Shown here one piece after another: positions 17,521 to 26,500 of a stretch of DNA of 64,000 bases. Every line of letters begins with the position of its first letter. Position 1 is the first letter of the stretch. A program made the translations under genes and the position numbers. The DNA is from Pseudomonas kilonensis (GTDB taxonomy: Bacteria > Pseudomonadota > Gammaproteobacteria > Pseudomonadales > Pseudomonadaceae). The stretch is taken from the NCBI RefSeq assembly GCF_001269885.1, contig NZ_LHVH01000023.1, positions 1 through 64,000 of the forward strand, read 5' to 3'. The notes beneath the pieces were generated by a model, which ran no database searches, was not told where the DNA came from, and was given only the letters and a program-made list of their open reading frames with translations.

Positions 17521-20013
17521 TCATGCTCCAGGCTTTTGCCGGCCATTGGCCACACTCCGGCGATGGTCAGCAAAAAAGGGCTTATCCGTGGCAATACGAT
17601 CCGAGGCTTTGGGTCCGTTGGCCGCCTGGCCGTCCTGACCATCGACGTACCAGTAACAGTACTGCACCGCACGCGTGATACCCACATACGCCAGGCGCAG
17701 GATTTCGTCCTTTTGCGCCGAGTCGTAAGCTTCGGCGTCACCGTCCTGGCCTAGCCCGGCCATTCGATAGACCTGGTTCTTGTAGGGTGAACTGCTCAGG
17801 TGCTGGCAGTCGCCCAGAAGGAACACCGCATCAGCCTGGAGCCCCTTGGCACTGTGATAAGTCATCTGCCTGAGCCGCCGGGCATCGTACGGCAAGCTAG
17901 AATCGACATTAACTGTTGGCTGAATATACTTTTCTATCAATAGCTTATCGCTGCTTTTTCGATACAACATCAAGATCGAATCGCCCTTGCGATAGTGCTC
18001 TTCCAATCGCAGGGCCAGCCCTTCGTCATCTCGATCCAGTACGTTGACTGGGCTCAGAGAGCGAGGCACACCACTGGCCTTAGCCTTTTTACCGGGGATA
18101 GCCGCAGCAGCCCGCACGATGTGCTCGGCCGCGTCGATGATGTACTGGTGGCTACGGTAGTTGTCGGTGAGCATGACCCGTGTCGTCGTTGGCGAAGGGA
18201 ATTGCTTGTTGAACGCCATGAAGTAGCTCGGCGAACTGCCGCGCCAGCCATAGATCGATTGCCAATCGTCCCCGACACACAACAAGGAAGAGCGCTGGGC
18301 ACCGCGCCCCACGTGCATCGCGGGTCCACGGCTGCGTACTTCCCGCAGACTGGCTCGCAGCCAGGAGACGATCTGCGGTGACACGTCCTGGAATTCGTCG
18401 ATCATCAGGTGCGAAAGCGGCCTGAGCAACGCATCCCCCAGCAACTTGAAATTTTCCGGCGAGTGCTCGCTGAACAGCGCAAACATGCGGTTGTAGGTCA
18501 TGACCGGCGGCGATTGGTCGAGCAGATGGTCTTCGAATGCCCGCCAGTAGCGGCTCAGCGCTTCGAAGAAATACCGATCGGGGTCATCCTGGGCAAACGA
18601 CATCCGGCCCACGGCATCCAGGACGTCCAGGCCCAGGTTCTCGATAAAGCCTGCCGCCGCGACAAAACAGTCTAGCAATGGCGCTGAGCCCAGTTCGCCC
18701 TTGACCTTGTAGTCGAACCCAGGCCCGGCGCTGGCATCGCCGGCCATTGACGCTAATACACGTTTTGACGCCTCATAACTTTCCAACCATATCAGTGGCT
18801 TACGGCAGAAAGCTTGAAACAGGGTGCGCTTGACCGCCCATTCCGCACGGATGCTCAACTTGGCGCCCGGACGACTGAGCCGAGCGTCTTCCCGTGGATC
18901 GAACCCCAGTATCACCCAGGCATCCAGGGAAGGCGCGTAGCCGTGGCAGTGGAACGTCGAACCATTGATTTCGAACGTTTGTCGCTTCGGCCCGATCCCC
19001 TTGATCGGCCAGGCACCGGCGCGCAACCACAGGTCTTCGATGGCATCACATAATTCTTCGTCGCGCTGGGCTGCCAACTCGGTCACGGCGACGCGCTTTT
19101 GCACATCCGGGTGATCGCGTTCCAGCTCCTTGAGCTGCAGGGCGTGGCGGGACAACGGCAGGATCAGCTCACGGAAACGCCCGTCACGCTGGTAAAGGTT
19201 GTAATAGCAGGCGTTGAGTTGCTGGCGCTGGGCGTCGTTGATGCGCAAATCAAAGGGATTGCCCTGGGCATCATCGTCACCCGCTTCGGCGCGATGACTC
19301 AGGGTCTCGAACGCCTGGAGCCGTTCGAACCCGGGCAGGCTGCGGACCATGGGCAAGATGCGCGAATGGAATGTCCGCACTAGGTCACGAGCTTCCTTGA
19401 GGCTGACGGTACGCCCCCACAGGGCAAACACTTCGATCAGTTTCTGGATGAAATCCTTGCGTGACTCCCGGGTAAACGTCACCACGGTCATCGAGTCCAG
19501 TTCAAAACCCAGATATTGGGACAACAGCACAATGCGCAGCACCAGGGTGGTGGACTTGCCCGCCCCGGCCCCGGCGACCACCGAGGTCGAGGGCGTGTCG
19601 CTGAAAATCATCTTCCATTGCGCGGCGCTCGGTTGTGCATGCGCCGGTAGCAATCGGGCGACATCTGCCTTGATGCGTTTCTTCAGTTCGGCGGTCAGCG
19701 GCAGGCGCCAGTCATCGAACAGCAAATCATCGACCTGCGGTGCCGGATGCTCCGTGCTGCGCGAATCACGGATCAACAGGACCTGACGGCCCTCCTCAAG
19801 CCCTTCGGCCCGGCCTTCCTTGTAGCCATAGTCAAAACCGGCGGTATGACCGCTGCGGAAACCGTCGGCCTGGCCATGCAACCAGGAGGCACGATGCTGG
19901 GCACGCAGGCGTGTCAGGCCATGGCCGAAGAACCGGGCGGCCAGGCGCTTGAACAGCGGCATCTGGGCCAGGGATAGAAGCTCGGGGGGAAGATCGGGAG
20001 TGTGTTGCGCCAC
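17521..20013 (-). CDS. UvrD/Rep-like superfamily 1 helicase with GxxxG-repeat N-terminus
   Basis: 830 residues, starting at GTG 20013 with GGAG 8 bp upstream. SF1A helicase motifs occur in order: Walker A VVAGAGAGKSTTL (about 145), Walker B LMIDEFQDVSPQ (about 540), motif III VGDDWQSIYGWRGS (about 580), LTDNYRS (about 615), and motif VI LAYVGITRAVQYCYW (about 780). The enzyme should be a 3'-5' ATP-dependent DNA translocase or helicase. The N-terminal ~80 residues are unusual: glycines at 47, 51, 55, 59, 63, 67, 71 and 75 fall exactly every fourth residue with charged or aromatic residues between, as in FliH or Yae1-like GxxxG helices. No nuclease domain was seen. Confidence 0.87.
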   Translation of the reverse strand: MAQHTPDLPPELLSLAQMPLFKRLAARFFGHGLTRLRAQHRASWLHGQADGFRSGHTAGFDYGYKEGRAEGLEEGRQVLLIRDSRSTEHPAPQVDDLLFDDWRLPLTAELKKRIKADVARLLPAHAQPSAAQWKMIFSDTPSTSVVAGAGAGKSTTLVLRIVLLSQYLGFELDSMTVVTFTRESRKDFIQKLIEVFALWGRTVSLKEARDLVRTFHSRILPMVRSLPGFERLQAFETLSHRAEAGDDDAQGNPFDLRINDAQRQQLNACYYNLYQRDGRFRELILPLSRHALQLKELERDHPDVQKRVAVTELAAQRDEELCDAIEDLWLRAGAWPIKGIGPKRQTFEINGSTFHCHGYAPSLDAWVILGFDPREDARLSRPGAKLSIRAEWAVKRTLFQAFCRKPLIWLESYEASKRVLASMAGDASAGPGFDYKVKGELGSAPLLDCFVAAAGFIENLGLDVLDAVGRMSFAQDDPDRYFFEALSRYWRAFEDHLLDQSPPVMTYNRMFALFSEHSPENFKLLGDALLRPLSHLMIDEFQDVSPQIVSWLRASLREVRSRGPAMHVGRGAQRSSLLCVGDDWQSIYGWRGSSPSYFMAFNKQFPSPTTTRVMLTDNYRSHQYIIDAAEHIVRAAAAIPGKKAKASGVPRSLSPVNVLDRDDEGLALRLEEHYRKGDSILMLYRKSSDKLLIEKYIQPTVNVDSSLPYDARRLRQMTYHSAKGLQADAVFLLGDCQHLSSSPYKNQVYRMAGLGQDGDAEAYDSAQKDEILRLAYVGITRAVQYCYWYVDGQDGQAANGPKASDRIATDKPFFADHRRSVANGRQKPGA

Positions 20014-20251
20014 GCTGGGGACTCCGGTGTTCGTGAACCATGACGGCTATGGTGTCTGTATTTGCCGCCGGGTTCCACCCAAAAGCTTTTAAGTCATGGG
20101 TTTAGGCGATGAAGTGAAAGTTGGCTCACGGTTTTATATCTAAATAGACGATAGCTTTGACGCGTTTTTTACGCTTTTTATCGATGTTTTCATTGGCGAA
20201 AATAGCCCCATCAACCATCGCTTTCGCTGCTCAGCGGAAAAGGACACGAAC

Positions 20252-20947
20252 ATGCTCGAACTCAGGCCTTTCGCCACGTTGGGCGCCGCCAACCACGGCT
20301 GGTTGGATGCCCACCATCATTTTTCGTTCGCCGAGTATTACGACCCACAGCGCATGAACTGGGGCAACTTGCGGGTCTGGAACGATGATGTCATCGCCCC
20401 TGGTAGTGGTTTTCCCCAACACCCGCACCGGGACATGGAAATCATCACCTATGTGCGCGAAGGCGCGATCAGCCACCAGGACAATCTGGGTAACAAAGGC
20501 CGTACGGAGGCCGGTGATGTACAAGTCATGAGCGCAGGCACCGGCATTGCCCATAGCGAATACAACCTGGAATCGACGGCCACCCGCATCTTCCAGATAT
20601 GGATCATCCCCAACGAAGAAGGCCTGGCACCGTCATGGGGCGCCAAGCCGTTTCCCAAGGATTCGCGCGAAGGCTTCGTGACGTTGGCCAGTGGCAAGGC
20701 CGGCGATGACCAAAGCCTGCGCATTCGCGCCGACGCACGGCTGGTAGCGGCCAATCTCAAGGCGGGTGAAAGTGCGGAGTATCGGTTGGACGCCGCACGT
20801 CGAGCTTATCTTGTGCCGGCCACAGGATTGATAGAAATCAATGGCTTGCGCGCACAAGCTCGAGACGGTGTTGCGATTGAAGATGAACAGGTATTGCGGG
20901 TGACGGCGATCGAAGACAGTGAAATCGTGCTCGTCGACCTGGCTTGA
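20252..20947 (+). CDS. pirin family protein
   Basis: 231 residues, the normal length of bacterial bicupin pirins such as YhhW. The metal-binding signature is complete: FPQHPHRDMEIITYV (His-x-His, about residues 54-65) and GTGIAHSEYN (His and Glu, about 99-108). Some family members have quercetin 2,3-dioxygenase activity and others act in redox or stress responses; the role here is unknown. It is divergent from the helicase gene, starts behind AAAAGGA, and is followed by a REP pair. Confidence 0.93.
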   Translation: MLELRPFATLGAANHGWLDAHHHFSFAEYYDPQRMNWGNLRVWNDDVIAPGSGFPQHPHRDMEIITYVREGAISHQDNLGNKGRTEAGDVQVMSAGTGIAHSEYNLESTATRIFQIWIIPNEEGLAPSWGAKPFPKDSREGFVTLASGKAGDDQSLRIRADARLVAANLKAGESAEYRLDAARRAYLVPATGLIEINGLRAQARDGVAIEDEQVLRVTAIEDSEIVLVDLA

Positions 20948-20969
20948 TTAATCTTGTGGCGAGGGGGGT

Positions 20970-21055
20970 GTGGGAGCAAAGCTTGCTCGCGAAATGGGCG
21001 CCTCGATTTCTGAAATACCGCATCGCCTGTATCGCGGGCAAGCCTTGCTCCCACA
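20970..21055. repeat. REP/BIME-type inverted repeat
   Basis: GTGGGAGCAAAGCTTGCTCGCGAAA is paired with an inverted copy, ATCGCGGGCAAGCCTTGCTCCCACA, with the same GGCGCCTCGATTTCTGAA spacer seen in the element at 4073. The two are therefore close relatives. It lies between the convergent pirin and pgm genes. Confidence 0.87.
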
Positions 21056-21098
21056 TGAATCACCTGGCCACAGGTTGGAACAAGGCTTGCCGACGGTG

Positions 21099-22745
21099 TC
21101 ACTTGCTGGTGATAGCCCCATCCACCAACGTTTGCGCCTCGGCCACCAATTGCTTGAGGTGCGCGTCGCCAATGAAGCTTTCGGCGTAGATCTTGTAGAT
21201 ATCCTCGGTCCCGGACGGGCGCGCCGCAAACCAGCCGTTTTCGGTCATGACCTTCAGGCCGCCAATGGCCTGGTCATTGCCCGGCGCATGGCTGAGGATG
21301 CTCTGGATCTTCTCCCCGGCCAGTTCGGTAGACGTCACCTGATCGGGCGACAGCTTGCTCAACAGCGCCTTCTGTTGTGGGCTGGCCTTGGCATCGACGC
21401 GTACCGAGAACGGTTCGCCCAACTCGTCAGTCAATGCACGGTAGGCCTGGCTCGGGTCGCGACCGGTGCGCGCCGTCATTTCAGCTGCCAACAGCGCCGG
21501 GATCAGACCGTCCTTGTCGGTACTCCAGACGCCGCCGTCCTTGCGCAGGAACGAAGCACCGGCACTTTCTTCACCCCCAAAGCCCAGGGAACCATCGAAC
21601 AGGCCGTCGGCAAACCACTTGAAGCCCACCGGCACTTCATAGAGCCGGCGCCCCAGGCGCTTGGCCACACGATCAATCAGGCCGCTGCTGACCACCGTCT
21701 TGCCCACGGCGGCATCGGCGCGCCATTGCGGGCGATTCTGGAACAGGTAGTCGATGGACACCGCCAGGTAATTGTTCGGTGCCAGCAAGCCGCCAGACGG
21801 CGTCACGATGCCATGGCGGTCATGGTCCGGGTCGCAGGCAAAGGCCACGTCGAAGCGGTCCTTCAGGCCAATCAACCCTTGCATCGCATGGCTGGAGGAC
21901 GGGTCCATGCGGATCTGCCCGTCCCAGTCGACGGTCATGAAGCGGAAGGTGGAATCCACGTGGGTGTTCACCACTTCCAGGTCCAGGCGGTAATGCTCGG
22001 CAATGGCCGGCCAGTAGCGCACGCCTGCGCCGCCCAACGGATCGACGCCCAAATGCAGCCCGGCGGCGCGGATGGCATCAAAATCGATGACATTGACCAG
22101 GTCCGCCACGTAGGTGTTGACGTAGTCGTGACGGTGGGTGGTGTCGGCCTTCAAGGCTTGCTCGTAGCTGACGCGCTTGACGCCGGCGAGCTGGTTGGCC
22201 AGCAGTTCATTGGCCTTGGCTTCGATCCATTTGGTGATGTGGGTATCGGCCGGGCCACCGTTGGTAGGGTTGTACTTGTAGCCGCCACTTTGCGGTGGAT
22301 TGTGGGACGGCGTGATGACGATACCGTCCGCCAGGCCCGAGGTGCGGCCACGGTTGTAGCAGAGAATGGCGTGGGAAATCGCCGGTGTCGGGGTGTATTC
22401 ATCGCCCTCGGCGATCATGACGGTGACGCCATTGGCCGCGAATACTTCCAGTGCGCTGGCACCCGCCGGGGTCGACAGCGCGTGGGTGTCGATACCGACG
22501 AACAGTGGCCCGTTGATGCCCTGGGCTTCGCGGTACAGGCAGATCGCCTGGCTGATGGCCAACACGTGCCACTCGTTGAAGCCCAGGTCGAAGGAGCTGC
22601 CACGGTGCCCGGAGGTGCCAAAGGCCACGCGCTGGGTCGCAACCGAGGCATCGGGTCGGCCGGTGTAGTAGGCCGTCACCAGTCGCGGGATATCGATCAA
22701 CAACTCTGCCGGTGCCGGCTTGCCCGCAAATGGACTGACTGTCAT
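21099..22745 (-). CDS. pgm: phosphoglucomutase (alpha-D-glucose specific)
   Basis: 548 residues, full length. It interconverts glucose-1-phosphate and glucose-6-phosphate, feeding the glycogen/trehalose pathway encoded at the start of this window. Visible: FGTSGHRGSSFD near residue 45, the phosphoserine loop VITPSHNPPQSGG (about 145), the metal loop CDPDHDRHGIV (about 306) and the sugar-specificity loop FGGEESAGASF (about 393). Start ATG 22745 has AGAGG upstream. It is monocistronic, flanked by a REP pair downstream and a MocR gene upstream on the same strand. Confidence 0.95.
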   Translation of the reverse strand: MTVSPFAGKPAPAELLIDIPRLVTAYYTGRPDASVATQRVAFGTSGHRGSSFDLGFNEWHVLAISQAICLYREAQGINGPLFVGIDTHALSTPAGASALEVFAANGVTVMIAEGDEYTPTPAISHAILCYNRGRTSGLADGIVITPSHNPPQSGGYKYNPTNGGPADTHITKWIEAKANELLANQLAGVKRVSYEQALKADTTHRHDYVNTYVADLVNVIDFDAIRAAGLHLGVDPLGGAGVRYWPAIAEHYRLDLEVVNTHVDSTFRFMTVDWDGQIRMDPSSSHAMQGLIGLKDRFDVAFACDPDHDRHGIVTPSGGLLAPNNYLAVSIDYLFQNRPQWRADAAVGKTVVSSGLIDRVAKRLGRRLYEVPVGFKWFADGLFDGSLGFGGEESAGASFLRKDGGVWSTDKDGLIPALLAAEMTARTGRDPSQAYRALTDELGEPFSVRVDAKASPQQKALLSKLSPDQVTSTELAGEKIQSILSHAPGNDQAIGGLKVMTENGWFAARPSGTEDIYKIYAESFIGDAHLKQLVAEAQTLVDGAITSK

Positions 22746-22836
22746 GCAAAACCTCTGAGTGGAGTGGCTCGGTAAATGGAGTGCAGTTTACTGACAGTTC
22801 GACCATGGCGCGATGGGTTCGATCCATTGCCGCCGA

Positions 22837-24234
22837 TTACGCTTGTTCGAGCCTCAAGGCGTCGGCCAGCGCGCAGAGCGCAGCGTCCATGTCCTGAGGC
22901 CCGTTCAGGGCATGGGTCAGGCGCACATGTTGTGCGTACAGGCCCTGGAGACTGAACAACTCCCCCGGCGCGATGACGATTCGCTGGGCAAGCAGCCGAT
23001 GGAAAACCCGTCGCAAGTCGACCCGTCGCGTCGATTGCATCCAGATCGTTGCGCCACCTTGGGGTTCTGCCCATTGCAGGCTGTCTCCCAGCCGCTCGCG
23101 CAGCAATTGTGTGGTCGAAATCGCACTTTCGCGCAGCAGGCGACGCAACACCAGCAAGTGCTGGTCAATCCGACCGTTGCTGTACAGCCGGGCGATGGCT
23201 TTCTGGCGAATCGGCGACAAGCGAAACGCACGCAACAGGAAATGTCGCTGCAGGTGCAGGGTCAACTGGCGCGACAGCACGTAGCCATACGGCGCCTCTG
23301 GCCCGATGGTTTTCTCGAACGTCGAATAGACGATCAGCCGGTCCGGGTCGAGCAAGTCTCGAAAAGGCGTCATCCTTGCCTCGAACGCCAGGTCTGTATG
23401 GCTATCGTTCTCCAGCACCCAAGTTCCGTGCCGTTCCAGCAGATGCGCGATGGCCCGACGGTTCTCTTCAGGAACCAGCGTCCCCCTCGGCATGTTCAAG
23501 ACCGACGACAGCACCACCAGGCTTACCGTTTCGTTCACCAGCAGCTGTTCCAGTTGCTCGACATTGAGCTCGCCGCCGGCCAACAGTGGCAGCTCGATGA
23601 CGTTGACCTCCGCCGCCTGCAGCAGGCGCAACACCGCCCAGTCGCAGGGCGATTCGATCACCACGGTGGCCCCCCTGAGTGCCAGCACCGCGATAAGAAT
23701 TTCCAGGACGCCCCGCAGGTCGGCGCCAATGTAGACGTCATCGGCATTCCAGCAACGGGCCGGCGAAGACGTGTAGCGGGCCGCCAGCGCGGTGCGAAGC
23801 TCCAACTCGCCCCAGGGTTGCGAGGGTGTCTGCGAGGAGCGTGGGTACTGGCGCAGCAATTCGCGCTCGAGCAGCAACAGCGGGCTGTCCAATGGCTGCA
23901 TCGACGCTGGTTCGTCCGCACTGAGCACCTGCATGCCGGGTCGTCGGGCATTGACGTACAGGGTCTCGAGTAAATCGTCACCGCCGTCCAGGGTGGCCAT
24001 GCTCGGCACGGGCAGCGCGTAGTAACCGGACTTGGCGATCGAATAGACCCGCCCCTCCTTTTCCAGCAGCGAATACGCGTACTGGATGGTCGATATCGAC
24101 ACGTTCAGACGCTCGGCCAATTGCCGCAGCGACGGCAGGCGAACCCGCGCATCAACCTCCAGCTCGTTGATCAGCGTGGTCAGGTAGCGATAAACGGCCT
24201 GATAGGCGAAGTCTGTCTCCCGGCAATTTTTCAT
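22837..24234 (-). CDS. MocR-type regulator (GntR HTH fused to PLP aminotransferase fold)
   Basis: 465 residues. The N-terminal winged helix (about 1-75; RLPSLRQLAERLNVSISTIQ) is of GntR type, followed by a fold-type I aminotransferase domain. The PLP lysine lies in YSTFEKTIGPEAPYG (about 310) and the Asp binding the pyridine nitrogen probably in LENDSHTDLAFE (about 280), a variant of the usual DDYDSEFR. Such proteins sense PLP-amino acid adducts. No PLP-pathway or GABA target gene is adjacent on a divergent strand; the gene just upstream on the same strand encodes an unknown protein. Target unknown. Confidence 0.88.
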   Translation of the reverse strand: MKNCRETDFAYQAVYRYLTTLINELEVDARVRLPSLRQLAERLNVSISTIQYAYSLLEKEGRVYSIAKSGYYALPVPSMATLDGGDDLLETLYVNARRPGMQVLSADEPASMQPLDSPLLLLERELLRQYPRSSQTPSQPWGELELRTALAARYTSSPARCWNADDVYIGADLRGVLEILIAVLALRGATVVIESPCDWAVLRLLQAAEVNVIELPLLAGGELNVEQLEQLLVNETVSLVVLSSVLNMPRGTLVPEENRRAIAHLLERHGTWVLENDSHTDLAFEARMTPFRDLLDPDRLIVYSTFEKTIGPEAPYGYVLSRQLTLHLQRHFLLRAFRLSPIRQKAIARLYSNGRIDQHLLVLRRLLRESAISTTQLLRERLGDSLQWAEPQGGATIWMQSTRRVDLRRVFHRLLAQRIVIAPGELFSLQGLYAQHVRLTHALNGPQDMDAALCALADALRLEQA

Positions 24235-24330
24235 CGGCTCAGGCCAGGACAGCGGGTCGCAGCCGATCCAGTCGCAACGCCGGGTACAAGGGCTGGGGAC
24301 GAGGTAGATGAGTCCGTCAAACCTCGCTCC

Positions 24331-25821
24331 TCAATGCCTTGCCGAGCGTTCGTGCAGCCCGTCTACAGGCGAACCGGCTTCTGCAGCGTCAACACCATCA
24401 GTGGCCTGCTGCGGATCGGCGCCCGTGGCGATTTCCGGTTGTTCCGGCAGTGAGACACTCGCCCGGTACAGCTTGCCAAGGATGTCGATGGGCAGGCCGC
24501 TGACATCGACCATCCACTGCGCAACCTGATCGGCGACGGTCGCGCCCTGCATGGCCTTGTGCAGGTCCGGCATCGCCACCAGCATGCCAGGGTGGCAGCA
24601 ACGCAGGAAATCCTCCAGGCCCGCGCCCTGCCCCACGAAGGGCGCGAACAGCATGCACACCAGTTGCGTTTCACTGAGCCCCAGGATCTTTTGCGCTTCA
24701 AGGGCGGCGTAGGCACGACGCTCGGGAATCGACGACGGTGAGCCGAACAGCGCCCGAGCCTGTTCGCAGGCGTGTTCCGGCAGTTGCTTGCGGTGCATGA
24801 TCATGATCGCCCGCTGCGCGTAGTCCCCGTAGCCGGTTTCATAGCTGCGTCCGTGCAGGTAGCAGGCCTGCAGGCCGTGCAGATGAGCCGACAGCAGCGG
24901 GCTGATGTACTCGTTTTCGGGCGCCGATGGGACAAGGCCCTCGGTCTGCACCCGCAGGAACTCGTTGAAGAGCGGCCAGTTGGTTCCCTCCGAACGATCG
25001 ACGATCAGGTCGTCGATGCCGACGTGGCCCACTCGCCGGCAGGCCTCGAAGTGCCCCTCGGGCTTCCAGGCATCGAGGCGCTCCGGCCCATAGAAATGCC
25101 GGTAGACATCACCGCCCAGGGTATCGAGGTGGGCAAAGAGGTTGTCGAAACCGCAGGCCTGCTCGGTCAGCAGGCCGATCTTGCGAGTCGCGCGGCGCAG
25201 GCCCGATATGAATTGTTTTTGCTGACGCGGTGTATCGCTGCTGACCAACGAATCCACGCCCGCCTCCCAGCGAGCCATGTGCCGATAGAACTCGGCCATC
25301 GCCAGGTAGCCGTCATCCCCAATCTCCAAGGGGCTGTCGACCGCACGAAGGTGTCCCAGGACCAGGAGGTCCATGCGATTGGCTTCGTGCCCCGCCACCG
25401 ACAAGGGCTGCCGGTGATTGAACGGCAACACCTCGCGGTTATCGGCCATCAGCAATTCGACCCGGGGATCATCGTAGACAAACAGCGCGCTGTAGCAGCG
25501 GTGGATGTTTTCCAGCGTCGCCTGGGTGGTTTCGCTCAGGCGTGGCGTGGCGACGCGCAAGGTGAAGGTCACCGGATGCCGCCCCGCGATGCTCAGCTGT
25601 GCGGCCCGCAAGGCAGTCAGCACATAAAAACTTTCCCTGCTCCCGTTCTGGACCGTCAACACGCGGTAATCGCCAATCCGCTCGATGCCTCCGGCGGCGA
25701 CAATTAAACGCTGGATCAAAAGCTGCAACGCGGTACGTTCTGCCCGGGAATAAAAACCTGACAGTCGTTGCAGTATCTGTTGATACACGTGAGTCATTGC
25801 CTGCTCATGAATTGCACTCAT
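24331..25821 (-). CDS. uncharacterised 496-residue protein
   Basis: I do not recognise this protein. Start ATG 25821 (MSAIHEQAMTHVYQ) has AGG 9 bp upstream; an ATG at 25827 would place AGG only 3 bp away. There is no signal peptide and no clear membrane segment, so it should be cytoplasmic. It appears largely helical, with several His/Cys/Trp-containing stretches (HFYGPERLDAWKPEGHF, HGLQACYLHGRSYETGYG, CMLFAPFVGQGAGLEDFLRCCHPG) and an acidic, Ala/Pro-rich C-terminal tail. It precedes the MocR gene on the same strand with a 96-bp gap, so the two could be co-transcribed. A long open frame on the opposite strand is judged a shadow. Confidence 0.7.
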   Translation of the reverse strand: MSAIHEQAMTHVYQQILQRLSGFYSRAERTALQLLIQRLIVAAGGIERIGDYRVLTVQNGSRESFYVLTALRAAQLSIAGRHPVTFTLRVATPRLSETTQATLENIHRCYSALFVYDDPRVELLMADNREVLPFNHRQPLSVAGHEANRMDLLVLGHLRAVDSPLEIGDDGYLAMAEFYRHMARWEAGVDSLVSSDTPRQQKQFISGLRRATRKIGLLTEQACGFDNLFAHLDTLGGDVYRHFYGPERLDAWKPEGHFEACRRVGHVGIDDLIVDRSEGTNWPLFNEFLRVQTEGLVPSAPENEYISPLLSAHLHGLQACYLHGRSYETGYGDYAQRAIMIMHRKQLPEHACEQARALFGSPSSIPERRAYAALEAQKILGLSETQLVCMLFAPFVGQGAGLEDFLRCCHPGMLVAMPDLHKAMQGATVADQVAQWMVDVSGLPIDILGKLYRASVSLPEQPEIATGADPQQATDGVDAAEAGSPVDGLHERSARH

Positions 25822-26500
25822 AGCCATTTACCTGGAAATTCAACTATCGGCGTCGCACCCGCACCAACGTGACTGCGCGACGTGTTGGTCTAGATGATTG
25901 TTCTAGCACTCAAAGAGTATTAGCAATACGCTCGAGCATTGCTTGTCGTAATTATTTGATACATATGCCGAGAGTAGGCTCGCGCCCCTTCACATCCCCG
26001 CCGAAAGCCGCGAAAACAGGGGGGCTAACCGACCGAGCGGCACGTCCTAGGAGAATTCCGACAACGTCCCACAGACAATGAGTACGAGAAACAAAGAACT
26101 TGCCGAACTTTAATAGGCTCTCTACCTCGCCCTGTTTTCCCCAAGGTCGATAGATAGCCTCGCACCAATTAACGCTCGTTGCCCCTTGAATGCATCTTGA
26201 AGGATGAAGACCTTCGAAAAAGTTATACCGCACCACGACTTCTTCCTTGATATGGAAATCAGTGTTCAATTATCAAGACTTAAACAATGATTAGAAGATA
26301 CAGATTGAGGGCAAAAACCAGTTCAGATGTTGGCCGACAAACCGCTTCAGTCTTGAGCGAACCGGGACAGGCCAGTCAAGGCGCGAGAGGGTGAGGTACG
26401 AACGCAGCACCGCCAGGCAGGAGGTGCCGTAAGAAAGGATGGGTGTCAGGACGAAGGCAGCGCAAGAGCCCGGGGCGATGACTCTTGCGCAAGACAGGGT
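25822..26500. other. ~680-bp AT-richer intergenic region
   Basis: This gap is clearly lower in GC than its neighbours. A minus-strand open frame at 25952-26269 (105 codons, TTG start, no clear ribosome site) spans part of it; its C-terminal part is encoded by CGCGCCCCTTCACATCCCCG and following bases, a segment that reminds me of recurrent non-coding sequence in Pseudomonas genomes. I do not call it a gene. The right end has a hairpin (26460-26490) behind the MDR gene. Confidence 0.45.
26460..26490 (-). terminator. stem-loop downstream of MDR oxidoreductase gene
   Basis: GCGCAAGAG and CTCTTGCGC form a 9-bp perfect stem with a 13-nt GC-rich loop, 10 bp after the stop at 26501. No strong T-run follows on the minus strand, so it is a candidate terminator only. 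Confidence 0.45.

Noticed and set aside
20970..22775. 601-codon plus-strand open frame opposite pgm
   Set aside because: It begins inside a REP element and runs antisense to a complete phosphoglucomutase gene.
24772..25707. 311-codon plus-strand frame opposite the unrecognised 496-residue gene
   Set aside because: Shorter than the minus-strand frame, no ribosome site, and composition typical of an antisense shadow. Since the minus gene is itself unrecognised, this rejection is less certain than others.
25952..26269. 105-codon minus frame in the AT-rich gap
   Set aside because: TTG start, no ribosome site, and part of it looks like recurrent non-coding sequence. Not called as a gene.
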